From contig NZ_CP065047.1 in NCBI RefSeq assembly GCF_015689175.1, positions 3,410,001 through 3,474,000 of the forward strand: a stretch of 64,000 nucleotides of DNA, in the 5' to 3' direction. Both the position numbers and the translations under genes were made by a program. The notes below the pieces were generated by a model. The model saw only the letters and a program-made list of their open reading frames with translations. It made no database searches and was not told where the DNA came from. This document shows positions 51,323 through 60,160 of this stretch, in pieces. The stretch is from Mycobacterium kubicae. Lineage in GTDB: Bacteria; Actinomycetota; Actinomycetes; Mycobacteriales; Mycobacteriaceae. The stretch's first letter is position 1, and each line of letters starts with the position of its first letter.

Positions 51323-52061
51323 CGGCGAGCACGGCGTCGGCAAACTCGGGACGGCATACCACGACGTCGGGCAACTTCGGATCTCGCTGGTTGTAACTCA
51401 ACGCCGATCCGTCGATACGCGAGGTGTGCAAACCGGCTGCTCGTGCGACGGCCACCGGTGCGGCGGAGTCCCATTCGTACTGGCCACCGGCGTGCACGTA
51501 CACATCCGAAAGGCCTTGGATGATCGAGGCGACTTTAGCTCCGGCAGAACCCATTTCGACCAGGGTGCCGTTCAAAGCGGCCTGCACTGCCAGCGCAATG
51601 GCCGGTGGACGCGTGCGCGACACCACGATGCGTGGCTTATCCAGGGTGACCGGAGGCGGCACGACCTCCGGTGTGGCAAAGGTGATGTCTTGTGCGGGCA
51701 GCGCGACAGCGCCGGCGACCAAATCGCCGGACTGCCAGAGCGCGACGTGCACCGCCCAGTCCGCACGGTCGAGCTCGGAGAATTCCCTGGTGCCGTCGAG
51801 CGGATCGACGATCCACACCCGCTCCGAGCGCAACCGGACCGGGTCGTCGGCGCCCTCCTCGGAGAGCACGGCATCTGCTGGACGGTGCTTGGTCAGCGCC
51901 TTCATCAGGAAGTCATGAGACCTCTTGTCGCCGGCCGCTTTTCGTTCCCCGGCATCGGCGTCGGCGAATTCCTGGCGCACCCTGAGCAGCAGCCGGCCCG
52001 CTTCAGTAGCCAGGTGTGCGGCCAGTGCGTGGTCATTCATGGCGGCCGTCTCGTCTGTCAC
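51312..52061 (-). CDS. CysQ-like 3'-phosphoadenosine phosphatase / inositol monophosphatase family
   Basis: About 249 residues. The metal-binding motifs are LSEEGADDP and [27 protein letters not shown]; a late [21 protein letters not shown] completes the site. It closely resembles M. tuberculosis CysQ (Rv2131c, elsewhere in that genome), which dephosphorylates PAP and PAPS, so this is probably a second copy. The start is uncertain: GTG 52061 matches the recalled length of CysQ better; ATG 52040 is also possible. Sulfur metabolism fits with the adjacent C-S lyase and sseB 7 kb away. Confidence 0.85.
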   Translation of the reverse strand: MTDETAAMNDHALAAHLATEAGRLLLRVRQEFADADAGERKAAGDKRSHDFLMKALTKHRPADAVLSEEGADDPVRLRSERVWIVDPLDGTREFSELDRADWAVHVALWQSGDLVAGAVALPAQDITFATPEVVPPPVTLDKPRIVVSRTRPPAIALAVQAALNGTLVEMGSAGAKVASIIQGLSDVYVHAGGQYEWDSAAPVAVARAAGLHTSRIDGSALSYNQRDPKLPDVVVCRPEFADAVLAVTR

Positions 52062-52220
52062 TTCAGGGATCCAGGATTCTGGTGTGCGTTCTTGCCCACC
52101 TCGCAGCGACAATCCGGGGCGTCGGTGGAAAAGTTCTGGACTTGTCGCTGTGAGGCGGGCACACCGGCATATCCCCAACTCGCTGTGACACCTGAGGTCT
52201 GCACGATTAGCGAACTTACC

Positions 52221-53399
52221 TCACAGCCCGAACTGGTCCTCGATGATGCCGAGCCAGATCTGCGCGCAGTCGATGGCAACCTTCTCGCTGATGAAAGCGT
52301 GCTGGGTTCCGGTGTAGATGTCGCGGAACGCCCGTTCGAGGCGACTGCCCTCACGAACGGCGCTGGTGCCGGCGACCAGATGTGCCCACTCGGCACAGCT
52401 TCGGGCGGTGTCGGTGGCATAGACGGCGGCCGCGCGCATGTCGGCACGCAGCGCCGGTGTCAGGTCGGAGCCTGCGCCGACGGCGGCTTCCGCTGCGGTG
52501 AATGCATCGAGCACCAGCAACCGGGCCGCACGCCATGCCGCGACGTGGTGAGCAAGCCCCTTCTGGAACGTCGGACGGCTGGCCAAGGACGCCATGTCGC
52601 TCATGCGGTACTTGGTGGCGGCCAGTTCGGTCACATCGTCGAGCATGCTCTTGGCCACTCCCAGCGCCCAGGACGCATGCCCGGCGGCGGTCACAGGCAT
52701 CAGCCCCATCCTCGATGCCGGGGACTCACCCCGATGCGGCTGACGGGCGAACAGCGGGAAGGTGCGGCTGACGGGCACGAACACTTCCTGTGCGCTGTAG
52801 TCATAGGAGCCGGTTCCCTTGAGCCCCTGCACATGCCAACCGTCGTTGAACTGGATGTCGGTGCGGGGCACCACCGCGACCTGCATGTCGGGCACCCCTT
52901 CGCTGATCCAGCGCATCTCGCCGTTGTCCAGCGGGAAGAACCCCGCGGCGACGTACTGCGAATGGCCGGTACCTGAGCCGAAGCTCCACGATCCGCTCAA
53001 CAGGTAGCCGCCGTCGGTGGTGAGTCCCTGACCGTTGGGGAAGAATTGGCCGCCCATGGTGACGTGGTTGTCGTGGGCGGTGAAGACTTCGGCGAATCCG
53101 TCGTCGGGCAGGTAGGTGGCGGCCGCGAATCTCGAAGGCAAATTAGCGATCCCGATCCAGCCGAACGAGCCGTCCTGCCATGCCATTTCGATCCAGGTCT
53201 CGATCATCTCGGCGAACGACGGTTCGATCCCACCGGCCGCGGCGGGGCTGAGCGCGGTCATCAACCCGCTGGCCCACATCTCGTCGACGATGGCGTCGGT
53301 CAGCGTGCGGTTGCGTTCGGATTCGGCGGCCTGCTCTGCGACCAGCTCCCGCATTCCTTGGGCCATCGCGATAACCTGAGCACCCTTAGTCGAAGTCAC
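52221..53399 (-). CDS. Acyl-CoA-dehydrogenase-fold flavoprotein, HsaA-like group
   Basis: About 392 residues. The domain order is an alpha-helical N-terminus (ELVAEQAAESERNRTLTDAIVDEMWASGLM), the beta domain with LSGSWSFGSGTGHSQYVAAG, and a C-terminal four-helix part (AWRAARLLVLDAFTAAEAAVG). This matches the group including flavin-dependent monooxygenases such as HsaA rather than classic acyl-CoA dehydrogenases, since the catalytic Glu motif is absent. Start GTG 53399 may be leaderless: TACGGT (complement of 53411-53406) lies 6 bases upstream. It shares its direction with the CysQ-like gene. Confidence 0.82.
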   Translation of the reverse strand: MTSTKGAQVIAMAQGMRELVAEQAAESERNRTLTDAIVDEMWASGLMTALSPAAAGGIEPSFAEMIETWIEMAWQDGSFGWIGIANLPSRFAAATYLPDDGFAEVFTAHDNHVTMGGQFFPNGQGLTTDGGYLLSGSWSFGSGTGHSQYVAAGFFPLDNGEMRWISEGVPDMQVAVVPRTDIQFNDGWHVQGLKGTGSYDYSAQEVFVPVSRTFPLFARQPHRGESPASRMGLMPVTAAGHASWALGVAKSMLDDVTELAATKYRMSDMASLASRPTFQKGLAHHVAAWRAARLLVLDAFTAAEAAVGAGSDLTPALRADMRAAAVYATDTARSCAEWAHLVAGTSAVREGSRLERAFRDIYTGTQHAFISEKVAIDCAQIWLGIIEDQFGL

Positions 53400-53486
53400 T
53401 GATAGACCGTACGCCCATATGCCCACGTTTCGGCCTGGATAAGGTCGGCTATCCCGTTAACCAAACCGGCGACGTCAGCAGGCAGG

Positions 53487-54704
53487 ATGGATACGGAATA
53501 CCGAAGGCCGAAGTACCGCCGCGCGTCCGGCGACGCCCTATTGGCGCCCAGTGGAACCCTGGGCGGCCGCTACGAGCTGCGGGATGTCATCGGTCGCGGC
53601 GGTATGGCTGAGGTTCGCGACGGGTGGGATCTGAAGCTCGGCCGCCCGGTGGCGATCAAGCTGTTGCATCCCATCGCAGGAGGTCGACCGGACGACCGCC
53701 TCCGGTTTGAGATCGAGGCGCGCGCATCAGCGGCGCTGATCAGTCCGCACATCGTTGTCGTGCACGACGTCGGCGAACATGACGGGTTCCCCTTCATCGT
53801 CATGGAGCGCCTGCCCGGGATTTCGCTGGCAGACCACATCGCTCGCGGACCGCTACCACCGGCGTTCGTGCGAGCCGTCCTCGACGACGTATTGGCCGCA
53901 CTGGCTACGGCCCACGAAGCAGGCGTGCTGCACCGCGACGTCAAGCCAGGAAATATCCTGTTCACCGCCGCGGGCGAAACCAAGCTGGCCGATTTCGGCA
54001 TCGCCAAGACAACCGGTACCCCGCACACCATGACCGGCGAAGTCGTCGGGACCATGGCCTACCTAAGCCCCGACCGGCTTTCGGGTAAACCGGCCACCCC
54101 GGCGGACGACCTGTATGCCGTGGGTGTGGTCGGCTACGAAGCGCTGAGCGGAAGGCGGCCGTTCCCGCAGCAAGATTTCGGTCCGCTGGCACAGGCGATA
54201 CTGCACGGCGCGCCGCCGCCACTGCATGCTATGCGCCCCGATACTCCGCCTCCGCTCGCAGCTGTGATTCACCGGGCCATGACGAGTGACCCAGCGCAGA
54301 AGTTCACGCAGGCCGGCGAGATGCGGGCGGCGTTGAGCGACGACAGGCCCGCGCCCGTTCCCGTCCGCCCAGCCACCCGCGTCATGGAGTTGCCGCCGCC
54401 CGCGCTGCTCACGTACACCCCCGCCGAAGCGCAACTGGAAGCACCGCACCCCAGGCGCAAACTGTGGGCAGCGGCGATCCTCAGCACATTGCTGCTGGCG
54501 GTCACCGTGCTGCTGATCAACCCGCCGTTCTCCGGCCCGCCGCCGGCTCCGGTCACGACGACCACCCCGTCCTCGCCACCCCCGCCTCCGCCGCCGGCGA
54601 CGACGGAAACGTCCGCTCCGGACGTGACTACCCCCGCTGGGCCACCGGCACCTCCACCCAACGGCCACGGCGGGAAAAAACCCAAAGGCGGCAAGAATCA
54701 CTGA
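53487..54704 (+). CDS. Membrane Ser/Thr protein kinase with proline-rich tail
   Basis: A 405-residue kinase: IGRGGMAEVRDGWD near residue 35, VAIK, HRDVKPGN, DFGIAKTTG, and YLSPDRLSG where the usual APE/SPE Glu is Asp. One helix near residues 325-346 (LWAAAILSTLLLAVTVLLI) is followed by a short, Pro/Thr-rich outer tail ending in GGKKPKGGKNH, with no folded sensor domain. It is less related to the three kinases at 25-33 kb than they are to each other. Its TGA abuts the TGA of the convergent SDR in the palindrome TGATCA. Confidence 0.9.
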   Translation: MDTEYRRPKYRRASGDALLAPSGTLGGRYELRDVIGRGGMAEVRDGWDLKLGRPVAIKLLHPIAGGRPDDRLRFEIEARASAALISPHIVVVHDVGEHDGFPFIVMERLPGISLADHIARGPLPPAFVRAVLDDVLAALATAHEAGVLHRDVKPGNILFTAAGETKLADFGIAKTTGTPHTMTGEVVGTMAYLSPDRLSGKPATPADDLYAVGVVGYEALSGRRPFPQQDFGPLAQAILHGAPPPLHAMRPDTPPPLAAVIHRAMTSDPAQKFTQAGEMRAALSDDRPAPVPVRPATRVMELPPPALLTYTPAEAQLEAPHPRRKLWAAAILSTLLLAVTVLLINPPFSGPPPAPVTTTTPSSPPPPPPPATTETSAPDVTTPAGPPAPPPNGHGGKKPKGGKNH

Positions 54705-55490
54705 TCATTCGGGTAAGCCGAACATCTTGACCACGCCGTGATCGCGGCCAGCGGTGTACCCGCCGTCGACGGCGATGGCTTGACCGGTGACGAACGACGC
54801 CTCGAGTGACACCAGGAAGGCGGCGACGGTGGCCACCTCCTCGGGTCGTCCCAGCCGTTGCAGGGCGTGCTCCTTGGTGATCGACTCCAGTGGGCCGTCC
54901 ATACCCGGCAACTGAAAAACGTTGTCCAGCATGGGTGTTGAGATGAATCCCGGGCAAATGGCGTTCGCCCTTATGCCGCTGGGCCCGTAGTCGAGCGCGA
55001 TGTTCTTGGTGAGCAGCACGACGCCGCCCTTGGCCGCGTTGTACGTGCTGCCCCCGGCTGTGCCTTCAAGGCCTTCCACACTGGCCAGCGTCACGATCGA
55101 TCCGCGCTCGCCGTCGACGCGGGGTTGTTCGATCATCCTGGCCAGGGCGGCCTTGGCCACCAGGAATGTGCCGGTGAGGTTGACGCCGATCACGCGCTCC
55201 CACTCGGCGCGGTCAAGCAGGTGCACGGGACCCCCGCCGGCCACACCGGCGGCGTGAACCACGCCGTCCAGCCGATCCGGGACGGCGGCCAGCAAAGCGG
55301 CGACGGCGGTCTGGTCGGATATGTCGGCCGTGACGAAGTGGAAGTTGGGACCCAAGTCCGGCGGAGAGACGAGGTCGGCGCCGACGACGGTGCCGCCTTC
55401 GTCGAGCAGTCGCTGTGCAGTCGCCAGGCCGATGCCCGAAGCCGCGCCCGTCACGACGAAGGTGCGTCCGCGGGCACGATCGACGCTCAC
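54705..55490 (-). CDS. Short-chain dehydrogenase/reductase
   Basis: A 261-residue SDR of the classical FabG-like type: VTGAASGIGLATAQRLL near residue 12, GVVHAAGVAGGG near residue 75, Ser in LASVEGLEG and YNAAKGGVVLLTKNIALDYGPSGIRANAICPGFISTPML for the catalytic Tyr/Lys and C-terminal segment. Start GTG 55490 has GAGAGGAACC about 7 bases upstream. It diverges from the amidase gene across 49 bases, which suggests a shared promoter region. The substrate is unknown. Confidence 0.9.
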   Translation of the reverse strand: MSVDRARGRTFVVTGAASGIGLATAQRLLDEGGTVVGADLVSPPDLGPNFHFVTADISDQTAVAALLAAVPDRLDGVVHAAGVAGGGPVHLLDRAEWERVIGVNLTGTFLVAKAALARMIEQPRVDGERGSIVTLASVEGLEGTAGGSTYNAAKGGVVLLTKNIALDYGPSGIRANAICPGFISTPMLDNVFQLPGMDGPLESITKEHALQRLGRPEEVATVAAFLVSLEASFVTGQAIAVDGGYTAGRDHGVVKMFGLPE

Positions 55491-55539
55491 AGGGCGGTTC
55501 CTCTCTCGGCAGCAAGGCCCTCAGCATAAGGTTCGGGCC

Positions 55540-57006
55540 ATGGACGGATACCAGACCTACGACGCGACCGGACTGGCCGAGCTGATTCGATCCGGGGAGG
55601 TCAAACCGGACGAGGTGCTGCAGGCAGCCAAACAGCGGGCGGCCGAGGTCAATCCGAAGATCAACGCCATCGTCGCTGACATCGACCCGGCACCGGCCGT
55701 CGAAGGTCCTGACGCGCCGTTCTCCGGTGTGCCGTTCCTCATCAAGGACCTGCACCAGGACCTCGCCGGCTACCCGACCAGCAGCGGCTCCCGGTCGCTG
55801 GCGAAGGTGCCGGCCGCCGAAACCGCCACCGTGGTGCAACGCTGGTTGGACGCGGGCCTGGTCATCTTCGGTAAGACCAACACACCAGAGTTCGGCGCGA
55901 AAGGCGTCACCGAACCCGTGTTGTTCGGGCCCGCGCGCAACCCGTGGAACACCGAACACACTCCCGGCGGCTCGTCCGGAGGCGCGGCCGCTGCGGTGGC
56001 GGCCGGCATAGTGCCCTGTGCAGGGGCCAGCGACGGTGGCGGCTCGATCAGGATTCCCGCGTCGGCCTGCGGGCTGTTCGGCCTGAAGGCATCACGCGGA
56101 TTGATCCCGTCCGGCCCGGTGCACGGTGAACCACTCGGCGGCACGGCCACCGACGGTGTCATCTCACGTTCGGTGCGCGACAGCGCGGCCATGCTCGACG
56201 TGCTCACCGGTCCGACGCCCGTTTCGCCATACCTGCCCGCCAACCCGCCAGGGTCGTACGCCGACGAGGTCGGGCGAGATCCGGGACGGCTGCGCATCGG
56301 TGTGTGCACCGACAGTTCGATCAATCCCACGCCGCATCCCGAAGCCCTTGCGGCGGTGACGGCGGCGGCCACGGTGCTCACCGAACTCGGACACGACGTC
56401 GTGGAGCTTGCCCGAGCCCCGCACGACGACACAGCGCTGGCAAAGGACTTCCTCACCAGCTGGTTCGTGTACTGCGCGTTCTCGGTCGACGAGGCCAAAG
56501 CCGCCAGCGGGAGCGACGACTCAGGATTCGAGCTCGACACCCGGCTGATGGCGTCGTTGGGCCGCGCCACCAATCCCGTAGAACTGACCCGGGCCATCGA
56601 GCATCGTCACGAGCACGTCCGTCGGCTCGCCGAGTTTCACGAGTCGCACGACCTGCTGCTGACGCCGACGACCGCGACGCCACCGCCTCGCATCGGGGCA
56701 TTCGACATCTCGCCGGTGCTGCGGCTAGCGCAGCAGGCGCTGCTCACCGCCCGCGCCGCGAGCCTGCTGCGGCATACCCCGATCGTCGACCAGCTGATCA
56801 CCGAGAACCTTGGGTGGGTGCCGTACACACAGTTGGCGAATCTCACCGGCCGTCCGGCCATGAGTGTTCCGCTGCACTGGACACCGGACGGGTTGCCCAT
56901 CGGCGTCCAGTTCGTGGGCCGGCTCGGCGCGGACGGTCAGCTGCTTCGCCTGGCGGCACAATTGGAGCAGGCGCGGCCGTGGGCTGACCGACGACCCGTC
57001 CTGTGA
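55540..57006 (+). CDS. Amidase signature family enzyme
   Basis: A 488-residue amidase. The Ser-cisSer-Lys triad is visible: Lys in FLIKDLHQDLAGYPTSSGS near residue 71, cis-Ser in TPGGSSGGAAAAVAAG and the nucleophile in ASDGGGSIRIPASACGLFGLKAS. It hydrolyses amide bonds of small molecules or acylated amines in the cytoplasm. ATG 55540 is chosen since the preceding frame runs through the promoter. M. tuberculosis has several such enzymes (amiA2, amiB2, amiC, amiD); which this is cannot be told. It is followed on the other strand by a SRPBCC gene. Confidence 0.92.
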   Translation: MDGYQTYDATGLAELIRSGEVKPDEVLQAAKQRAAEVNPKINAIVADIDPAPAVEGPDAPFSGVPFLIKDLHQDLAGYPTSSGSRSLAKVPAAETATVVQRWLDAGLVIFGKTNTPEFGAKGVTEPVLFGPARNPWNTEHTPGGSSGGAAAAVAAGIVPCAGASDGGGSIRIPASACGLFGLKASRGLIPSGPVHGEPLGGTATDGVISRSVRDSAAMLDVLTGPTPVSPYLPANPPGSYADEVGRDPGRLRIGVCTDSSINPTPHPEALAAVTAAATVLTELGHDVVELARAPHDDTALAKDFLTSWFVYCAFSVDEAKAASGSDDSGFELDTRLMASLGRATNPVELTRAIEHRHEHVRRLAEFHESHDLLLTPTTATPPPRIGAFDISPVLRLAQQALLTARAASLLRHTPIVDQLITENLGWVPYTQLANLTGRPAMSVPLHWTPDGLPIGVQFVGRLGADGQLLRLAAQLEQARPWADRRPVL

Positions 57007-57009
57007 AAC

Positions 57010-57444
57010 TCAGCGCTCCAACGCTTTTGCGCACGCATCCAGGATTGATTGGAAGCTGCTGCGCAGCAGGCGGCGGCTTACCGCCTCCATGAGCTTGCCC
57101 CCGGCATAGGCCGGGTGCGTGTAATTGGTCAGCCAGTCGACGTGCGTGCCCTCGCCGATGGAGGTGAACGTCAGTGTGCCGCCGTCATGATCGAAAGCGG
57201 GTACCGAGCGCACGATGAGGTAGGAGTAGCTGTGCGGCCGGTTGTAGGCGGTGATGTCTTCGCGGAACCACATGCCCGCGCCGATCACCTCGCGCACCGC
57301 ACCAGCGCCCGGAGGTGGCGAGTCTTTGCGGTATCCCGCCTTCAACGCCAACGGCGCGGCGGTCAAGCTCTTCGGGTCGGCGAGCCAGTCGAAGACGTCT
57401 TCGATCGGTGCGGCGATTGTCCGTTCCACATGAATCTCGACCAT
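57010..57444 (-). CDS. SRPBCC (START/polyketide-cyclase fold) protein
   Basis: A 144-residue helix-grip protein that could bind a lipid or polyketide. Pattern: MVEIHVERTIAAPIEDVFDWLADPKSL at the start, then GTLTFTSIGEGTHVDWLTNYTHP and a C-terminal helix (LMEAVSRRLLRSSFQSILDACAKALE). Start ATG 57444 is supported by GGAGAC upstream. The ligand is unknown. The stop is 4 bases from the end of the amidase gene. Confidence 0.87.
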   Translation of the reverse strand: MVEIHVERTIAAPIEDVFDWLADPKSLTAAPLALKAGYRKDSPPPGAGAVREVIGAGMWFREDITAYNRPHSYSYLIVRSVPAFDHDGGTLTFTSIGEGTHVDWLTNYTHPAYAGGKLMEAVSRRLLRSSFQSILDACAKALER

Positions 57445-57604
57445 GAGGTCTCCTGCCCCTGTTGTGGTTTCGTGCTCACCGGGTGCCGCGAAAGCTACCC
57501 CGCTTGGCGTCGGCGGCGGCCACTTCATAGCCGTGACGTCTCGCACCTCGAAGGATCCTAACGCCGCCTGAGCCGCTGAAAGCTACACAGGACACAATGG
57601 CCCT

Positions 57605-57997
57605 ATGACAATCCAACCAACGGCCGAGCGGGACCCGGGCGCAACCGGCGCATACCGCATCGCGGCGTTACTGCTGGGCGTGGGCACACTGCACTTCGTC
57701 GCGCCGAAGCCGTTCGACGGCATCATCCCCGCCGAGCTGCCGGGAAGCCCGCGGTTCTACACCTACGCGTCAGGTGTCGCCGAGCTGACGGTCGCCGCGC
57801 TGCTGCTGCCCAGACAAACCCGGCGGTTGGGTGCAGGCGCGGCGGTGGCCCTGTTCCTCGGGGTCTTTCCCGGCAACCTCAACATGGTGCGGCTGTGGTG
57901 GGACAAGCCTTGGTATATGCGGCTTTTCGCGATTGCCCGGCTGCCGCTGCAAGTTCCGATGATCACCGCAGCGCTGAAGGTCAGGCGCAACAGCTAA
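57605..57997 (+). CDS. DoxX-like four-helix membrane protein
   Basis: A 130-residue membrane protein with about four helices: AYRIAALLLGVGTLHFVAPKPFDGIIP at the start, YTYASGVAELTVAALLL, RLGAGAAVALFLGVFPGNLNMV and ARLPLQVPMITAALK. The HFVAPKPFDGIIPxxLPGSPR region is typical of the DoxX-like group. The function is unknown, possibly electron transfer or stress. Its TAA and the opposing VOC gene's TAG share CTAA at 57994-57997. Confidence 0.87.
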   Translation: MTIQPTAERDPGATGAYRIAALLLGVGTLHFVAPKPFDGIIPAELPGSPRFYTYASGVAELTVAALLLPRQTRRLGAGAAVALFLGVFPGNLNMVRLWWDKPWYMRLFAIARLPLQVPMITAALKVRRNS

Positions 57998-58365
57998 CCA
58001 TTCAACGGTGAGCCGATGCGGTGCAGTGTGCCGTCAGGATCGATGTAGGCGAACTCCCGCAACCCGTACGGAGTGTCTTGCGGCCTTATCAGACGGCCTT
58101 CAAGGTCGGCCAGCGCTGCCCACTCCGCATGCAGGGCGTCGGCGTCACTGACGTAGAAGTACACGCTGGCCGCGGTCCGCAATGGATCGTGTTCGTCCCA
58201 TTCGGTGAGGTGCAGCTGTACCGACCCTCGGTCGACGTACCCGTAGCGCTCCGGGCCTTCGTAGGCGCGCACATCGAAACCGAGTCGACCGTAGCGCCGC
58301 AAAGCGATGTCGAGGTCGCGCACGGGCACGATCGGCGATACAGAGCTGAACGTTATCTCGGGCAA
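57994..58365 (-). CDS. VOC-family (bleomycin-resistance-type) protein
   Basis: A 123-residue single-domain VOC protein: SSVSPIVPVRDLDIALRRYGRLGFDVR, then GSVQLHLTEWDE with metal-type His and the ending GLREFAYIDPDGTLHRIGSPL. The Bleomycin-resistance-like layout points to small-molecule binding. It diverges from the thioesterase-like gene with about 68 bases between starts. The reaction is unknown. Confidence 0.87.
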   Translation of the reverse strand: MPEITFSSVSPIVPVRDLDIALRRYGRLGFDVRAYEGPERYGYVDRGSVQLHLTEWDEHDPLRTAASVYFYVSDADALHAEWAALADLEGRLIRPQDTPYGLREFAYIDPDGTLHRIGSPLNG

Positions 58366-58433
58366 GAGCCACCCCCAATGCCTTCGGCACGGCGAATCAC
58401 CTGATCGCCAGCACTGATGTACCTACCTCTATC

Positions 58434-59042
58434 GTGACTAGCATGGTCGATTCCTTTGCCGCAATGACTAATTCGTCGCCGGTCTACGAGTCCCTGGCTA
58501 TGTCGGTGCGGCGACTGATTGACGCGACCATCCGCACCGAGGTCGACCACGATGTGATCGCCGCGGCCACTGCTCAGATCGACGCTGTGACAGCCGATCT
58601 CAGCACGGCCCTGATGCCGGGGGCTTTCGGTGAACGCGCGGTCGAGGACGGCCAGGGCATTGCGTCGGGCAATGTGGTTGTCGGAGCCCGCAATCCGACG
58701 GCTCCCCCGCTCATCGTGAATCGCGAGAACGACGGTTCGGTGTGGACGGAGTTCGTGCTCGGTGCGGCGTACGAAGGACCGTCGGGGCATGTCCATGGTG
58801 GGGTGTCCGCCATGGTCCTCGACCACATACTCGGGGCCACCGCGCACCAACCGGGACGACCGGCCTATACCGGGACGCTGACGGTGCGTTACCACCGCAA
58901 GACTCCCCTGTCTCGACCGTTGCGCGCCAGGGCCTGGGTCGAACGGGTGGAGGGCGTCAAGACGTTCGCGGCAGGAGAGATCGGCGACGCCGACGGCCCA
59001 ATGGTGTCAGCGCACGGCGTCTTCATCCATCCCCGGAAGTAA
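58434..59042 (+). CDS. Hotdog-fold thioesterase (PaaI/4HBT-like)
   Basis: A 202-residue acyl-CoA thioesterase-like protein. The hotdog motif GPSGHVHGGVSAMVLDHILG near residue 118 carries the HGG catalytic region; the later TGTLTVRYHRKTPLSRPLRARAWVERVEGVKTFAAGEI is the central sheet. It has a helical N-terminal extension of about 55 residues. Start is GTG 58434 or ATG 58443. It would release free acid from an acyl-CoA. It converges with the next SDR, 3 bases apart. Confidence 0.86.
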   Translation: MTSMVDSFAAMTNSSPVYESLAMSVRRLIDATIRTEVDHDVIAAATAQIDAVTADLSTALMPGAFGERAVEDGQGIASGNVVVGARNPTAPPLIVNRENDGSVWTEFVLGAAYEGPSGHVHGGVSAMVLDHILGATAHQPGRPAYTGTLTVRYHRKTPLSRPLRARAWVERVEGVKTFAAGEIGDADGPMVSAHGVFIHPRK

Positions 59043-59045
59043 CCG

Positions 59046-59819
59046 CTAACCGCCGTCGAAAATCGCCCCCGCCGTCGCCGGCGCACCGCGCGCGATGACC
59101 ACCGGCATCGACGTGGCTGCGGTGGTGCGCAAGATCGTGTGCACCACTTCGATTAGGTCCTCGACGGGCATCAGCTTGCCGGGCATGCAGCCGCGGGACA
59201 CCCATAACGGGTAAGCCTTCATGGCCAACTCGACGTCCCACCCGGAGTTCATTCCGGTTTGCGCGTCACCTTCCCCGCCGGCACACTCCCCGACGATCAG
59301 GGTGGTGAAACCAATCTCCGGGTGTTCGGCCCGCCAGGCCTCCACGAGCCGTTCCAGCGCCGCTTTGCTGACCCCGTACGCGCCCAGTCCGGGCCAAGGA
59401 GGCCCGAACGTGCCGGCATCCGACGACAGGTAGACAACCTTGCCGCCCGAAGCGGTCAGATGTGACACGGCCGCGGCAGTGGCGAGCGCCGCACCGATGA
59501 CATTGGTGTCGAACACCCGACGCCACGTGTCAGCGTCGGTATCCGCCATGGGGACCAGCGGACTGATGGCCGGTGTGTACACGAGATTGTCGATGCCGCC
59601 CAGGGCGTCCGCGGCCCTTTCGATGGCCGACCGGCACGAGGACTCGTCGGTGACATCACATTCGACGGCGATCGCGCCGTGTCCTGCCTCATCCGCCGCG
59701 GCGGCAATCCGCTCACGTCGTCGGGCCAGCAACGCCACCTGATGCCCGCGTTGCGCCAGTCCCACACCTATGCAGCGTCCCAGCCCGCTGGAAGCGCCGA
59801 TCACCACTGTTCGAGACAT
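59046..59819 (-). CDS. Short-chain dehydrogenase/reductase
   Basis: A 257-residue SDR: VIGASSGLGRCIGVGLA near residue 5, DNLVYTPAISPLVPM where the usual NNAG is YTPA, Ser in VVYLSSDAGTF and catalytic YGVSKAALERL near residue 157. The altered NNAG segment suggests a divergent cofactor-loop neighbourhood. Start ATG 59819 is set by GGAGG about 6 bases upstream; the frame farther out includes a hairpin-forming stretch and is unlikely to be coding. The substrate is unknown. Confidence 0.86.
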   Translation of the reverse strand: MSRTVVIGASSGLGRCIGVGLAQRGHQVALLARRRERIAAAADEAGHGAIAVECDVTDESSCRSAIERAADALGGIDNLVYTPAISPLVPMADTDADTWRRVFDTNVIGAALATAAAVSHLTASGGKVVYLSSDAGTFGPPWPGLGAYGVSKAALERLVEAWRAEHPEIGFTTLIVGECAGGEGDAQTGMNSGWDVELAMKAYPLWVSRGCMPGKLMPVEDLIEVVHTILRTTAATSMPVVIARGAPATAGAIFDGG

Positions 59820-59852
59820 ATCGACCTCCGCAGGCGAGCATGTCACATCCCG

Positions 59853-59907
59853 CCAAGTCGCGTGCCGGTGGGCGGAGCAAATGTTTGAATCGCCGACCGG
59901 CACTTGG
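59853..59907. other. Bulged hairpin upstream of the SDR gene
   Basis: CCAAG at 59853-59857 and TGCCGGT at 59863-59869 pair with ACCGGCA at 59896-59902 and CTTGG at 59903-59907, leaving a 5-base bulge (59858-59862) and a 26-base loop. It would lie in the 5' region of the minus-strand SDR message. The rest of 59820-60154 shows only the SigF-like promoter. Confidence 0.35.
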
Positions 59908-59988
59908 TTGCGCGCAGCAGTTTGGCGCGCCTAGTTCGGGTTACCCAACCAGTTCAGACGCAAGACGTCGCGACCCGGCCCCAACGGC

Positions 59989-60014
59989 GTTTAGCAAGCC
60001 TGACCAGGGGGTAG
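59989..60014 (+). promoter_or_regulatory. SigF-like promoter
   Basis: GTTT at 59989-59992 and GGGTAG at 60009-60014 are 16 bases apart, close to the mycobacterial SigF pattern GGTTT-N15-17-GGGTA. It points at the UsfY-like gene. The predicted start near 60020 leaves a 5' UTR of about 140 bases. Confidence 0.45.
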
Positions 60015-60160
60015 AGGTTGACGATGTCGAGCCGTGTCAGCGCCGACGCCGACAGCGCGACAGAGCAGCGAAGTGGTTGCCCGTGCCGTCGAGATATGGT
60101 TTTGACCAAGCAAGCCAAACGCCTTGCATTAGTTCTTATTTGTTAGAGGAGACGTTGGAT

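Noticed and set aside
50856..52976. A 706-codon plus-strand frame across the aminotransferase end, CysQ-like and flavoprotein genes
   Set aside because: It crosses three well-supported genes in other frames and has low-complexity, Arg/Gly/His-rich translation without motifs.
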